Source: Actinomycetes bacterium (GTDB lineage Bacteria; Actinomycetota; Actinomycetes; Nanopelagicales; Nanopelagicaceae). Taken from it: DNA of 64,000 nucleotides. The notes beneath the pieces are model-generated. The model saw only the letters and a program-made list of their open reading frames with translations, did not search any database and was not told the origin of the DNA. Below, in pieces: positions 63,583 to 64,000 of the stretch. The stretch spans positions 1 through 64,000 of the forward strand of contig JANYDL010000040.1 of NCBI GenBank assembly GCA_025363635.1, written 5' to 3'. Each line of letters begins with the position of its first letter. Positions within the stretch are counted from its first letter, which is position 1. The position numbers and the translations under genes are program-made.

Positions 63583-64000
63583 GCACCCTCGAGCCTATGA
63601 TCTCCGTGCGCAACTTATGGAAGGTCTTTGGTTCGAACCCTGAAGGAGTAATTGGATCCTCTGATGCACAACTTTCTCGAACCCAGCTGCGAGCAAAGAC
63701 TGGCAACACCATTGCCGTCCGGGATGTTTCCTTCGATGTAGCACCTGGGGAAGTTTTCGTGGTGATGGGGCTTTCGGGATCTGGAAAATCAACTCTTGTC
63801 CGATGCATGACCCGTTTGATTGAACCGACTCGTGGCGAACTAAGACTTCAAGGTGAAGACATTGTGAAGGCAGACGCCAGGAGGCTTCGTGAACTTCGCA
63901 GAACACGTTTTTCGATGGTCTTTCAACATTTCGGCCTATTGCCACACCGTCAAGTGATAGACAACATTGCTTATAGTTTAGAAATAAACGGAGTAGGGAA
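63579..64000 (+). CDS. Quaternary-amine ABC transporter ATPase, ProV/OpuAA-like (3' truncated by window)
   Basis: The frame runs off the window with 140 residues visible. Walker [10 protein letters not shown] is at residues 64-72 and the Q-loop is [12 protein letters not shown]. An N-terminal stretch before the ATPase core (WKVFG...) and [23 protein letters not shown] are typical of glycine-betaine/proline transport ATPases. The ATG overlaps the aldehyde dehydrogenase stop by 4 bases, so uptake and breakdown are co-expressed. The CBS part expected at the C-terminus and the permease lie outside. Confidence 0.9.
   Translation, partial: MSTLEPMISVRNLWKVFGSNPEGVIGSSDAQLSRTQLRAKTGNTIAVRDVSFDVAPGEVFVVMGLSGSGKSTLVRCMTRLIEPTRGELRLQGEDIVKADARRLRELRRTRFSMVFQHFGLLPHRQVIDNIAYSLEINGVG

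Noticed and set aside
1-64000. Mobile element or genomic-island borders
   Set aside because: No integrase, transposase, tRNA or flanking direct repeats were found, and base composition looks even by eye.

Overview
The window looks like a chromosomal segment of a moderately low-GC actinobacterium, probably an aquatic one (inference). The signs are frequent GTG and TTG starts, tightly overlapping genes, a metallophosphoesterase of the actinobacterial PPA1498 type, and split GcvPA/GcvPB. No rRNA, tRNA, CRISPR array, transposase or integrase was found. Almost everything is catabolism and uptake of amino acids and methylated amines.

Layout. 1-3653: the 3' part of a large collagen-like (Gly-X-Y) surface protein, followed by two membrane proteins in an apparent operon. 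3944-7210: a polar amino-acid ABC transporter with a Tat-exported binding protein. 7371-25295: a catabolic block with a cupin, a PcaF-like thiolase, SDRs, a fused ferredoxin/FAD oxidoreductase, an EamA exporter, an IclR regulator, an aldehyde dehydrogenase, a class III aminotransferase, an AcoX-like NAD-kinase-fold protein, GcvPA/GcvPB without GcvH or GcvT, a hydroxyacyl-CoA dehydrogenase-like protein and a two-subunit CoA-transferase. 25517-36462: a second amino-acid ABC transporter, HcnA/B/C-like amine dehydrogenase subunits (two sets if the fused copy is counted), two DapA-family lyases, a two-domain VOC dioxygenase-like protein and an old yellow enzyme. 36638-42127: a PotABCD-type ABC transporter and a metallophosphoesterase, preceded by a PHO-box-like repeat. 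42165-42797: a DsbA/FrnE-like protein.

42851-64000 is the most interesting part and forms one metabolic unit. A plus-strand operon encodes a GntR regulator, dimethylglycine dehydrogenase, EtfB, EtfA, formyl-THF ligase and an NAD-dependent FdsGBA-type formate dehydrogenase. A convergent minus-strand operon encodes an IclR regulator, a corrinoid protein, MetV, MetF, a methyl-THF/corrinoid methyltransferase, a corrinoid reactivation (RACo/RamA-like) protein and a DUF1638 protein. Divergent from it run a non-pyrrolysine MttB/MtgB-type methyltransferase, a betaine-aldehyde-type dehydrogenase and a ProV/OpuAA ATPase cut by the window end.

Read together, quaternary amines (probably choline and glycine betaine) are imported. 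One methyl group goes to a corrinoid protein and then to THF. MetF/MetV, an unlinked FolD, Fhs running in reverse and FdsGBA would oxidise it to CO2, yielding ATP and NADH. Dimethylglycine is demethylated by the FAD enzyme with ETF as electron acceptor. A perfect 25-bp palindrome between the IclR gene and the methyltransferase gene is the likely operator. The coupling of a corrinoid betaine methyltransferase to complete C1 oxidation in an actinobacterium is the strongest candidate for an underdescribed system.
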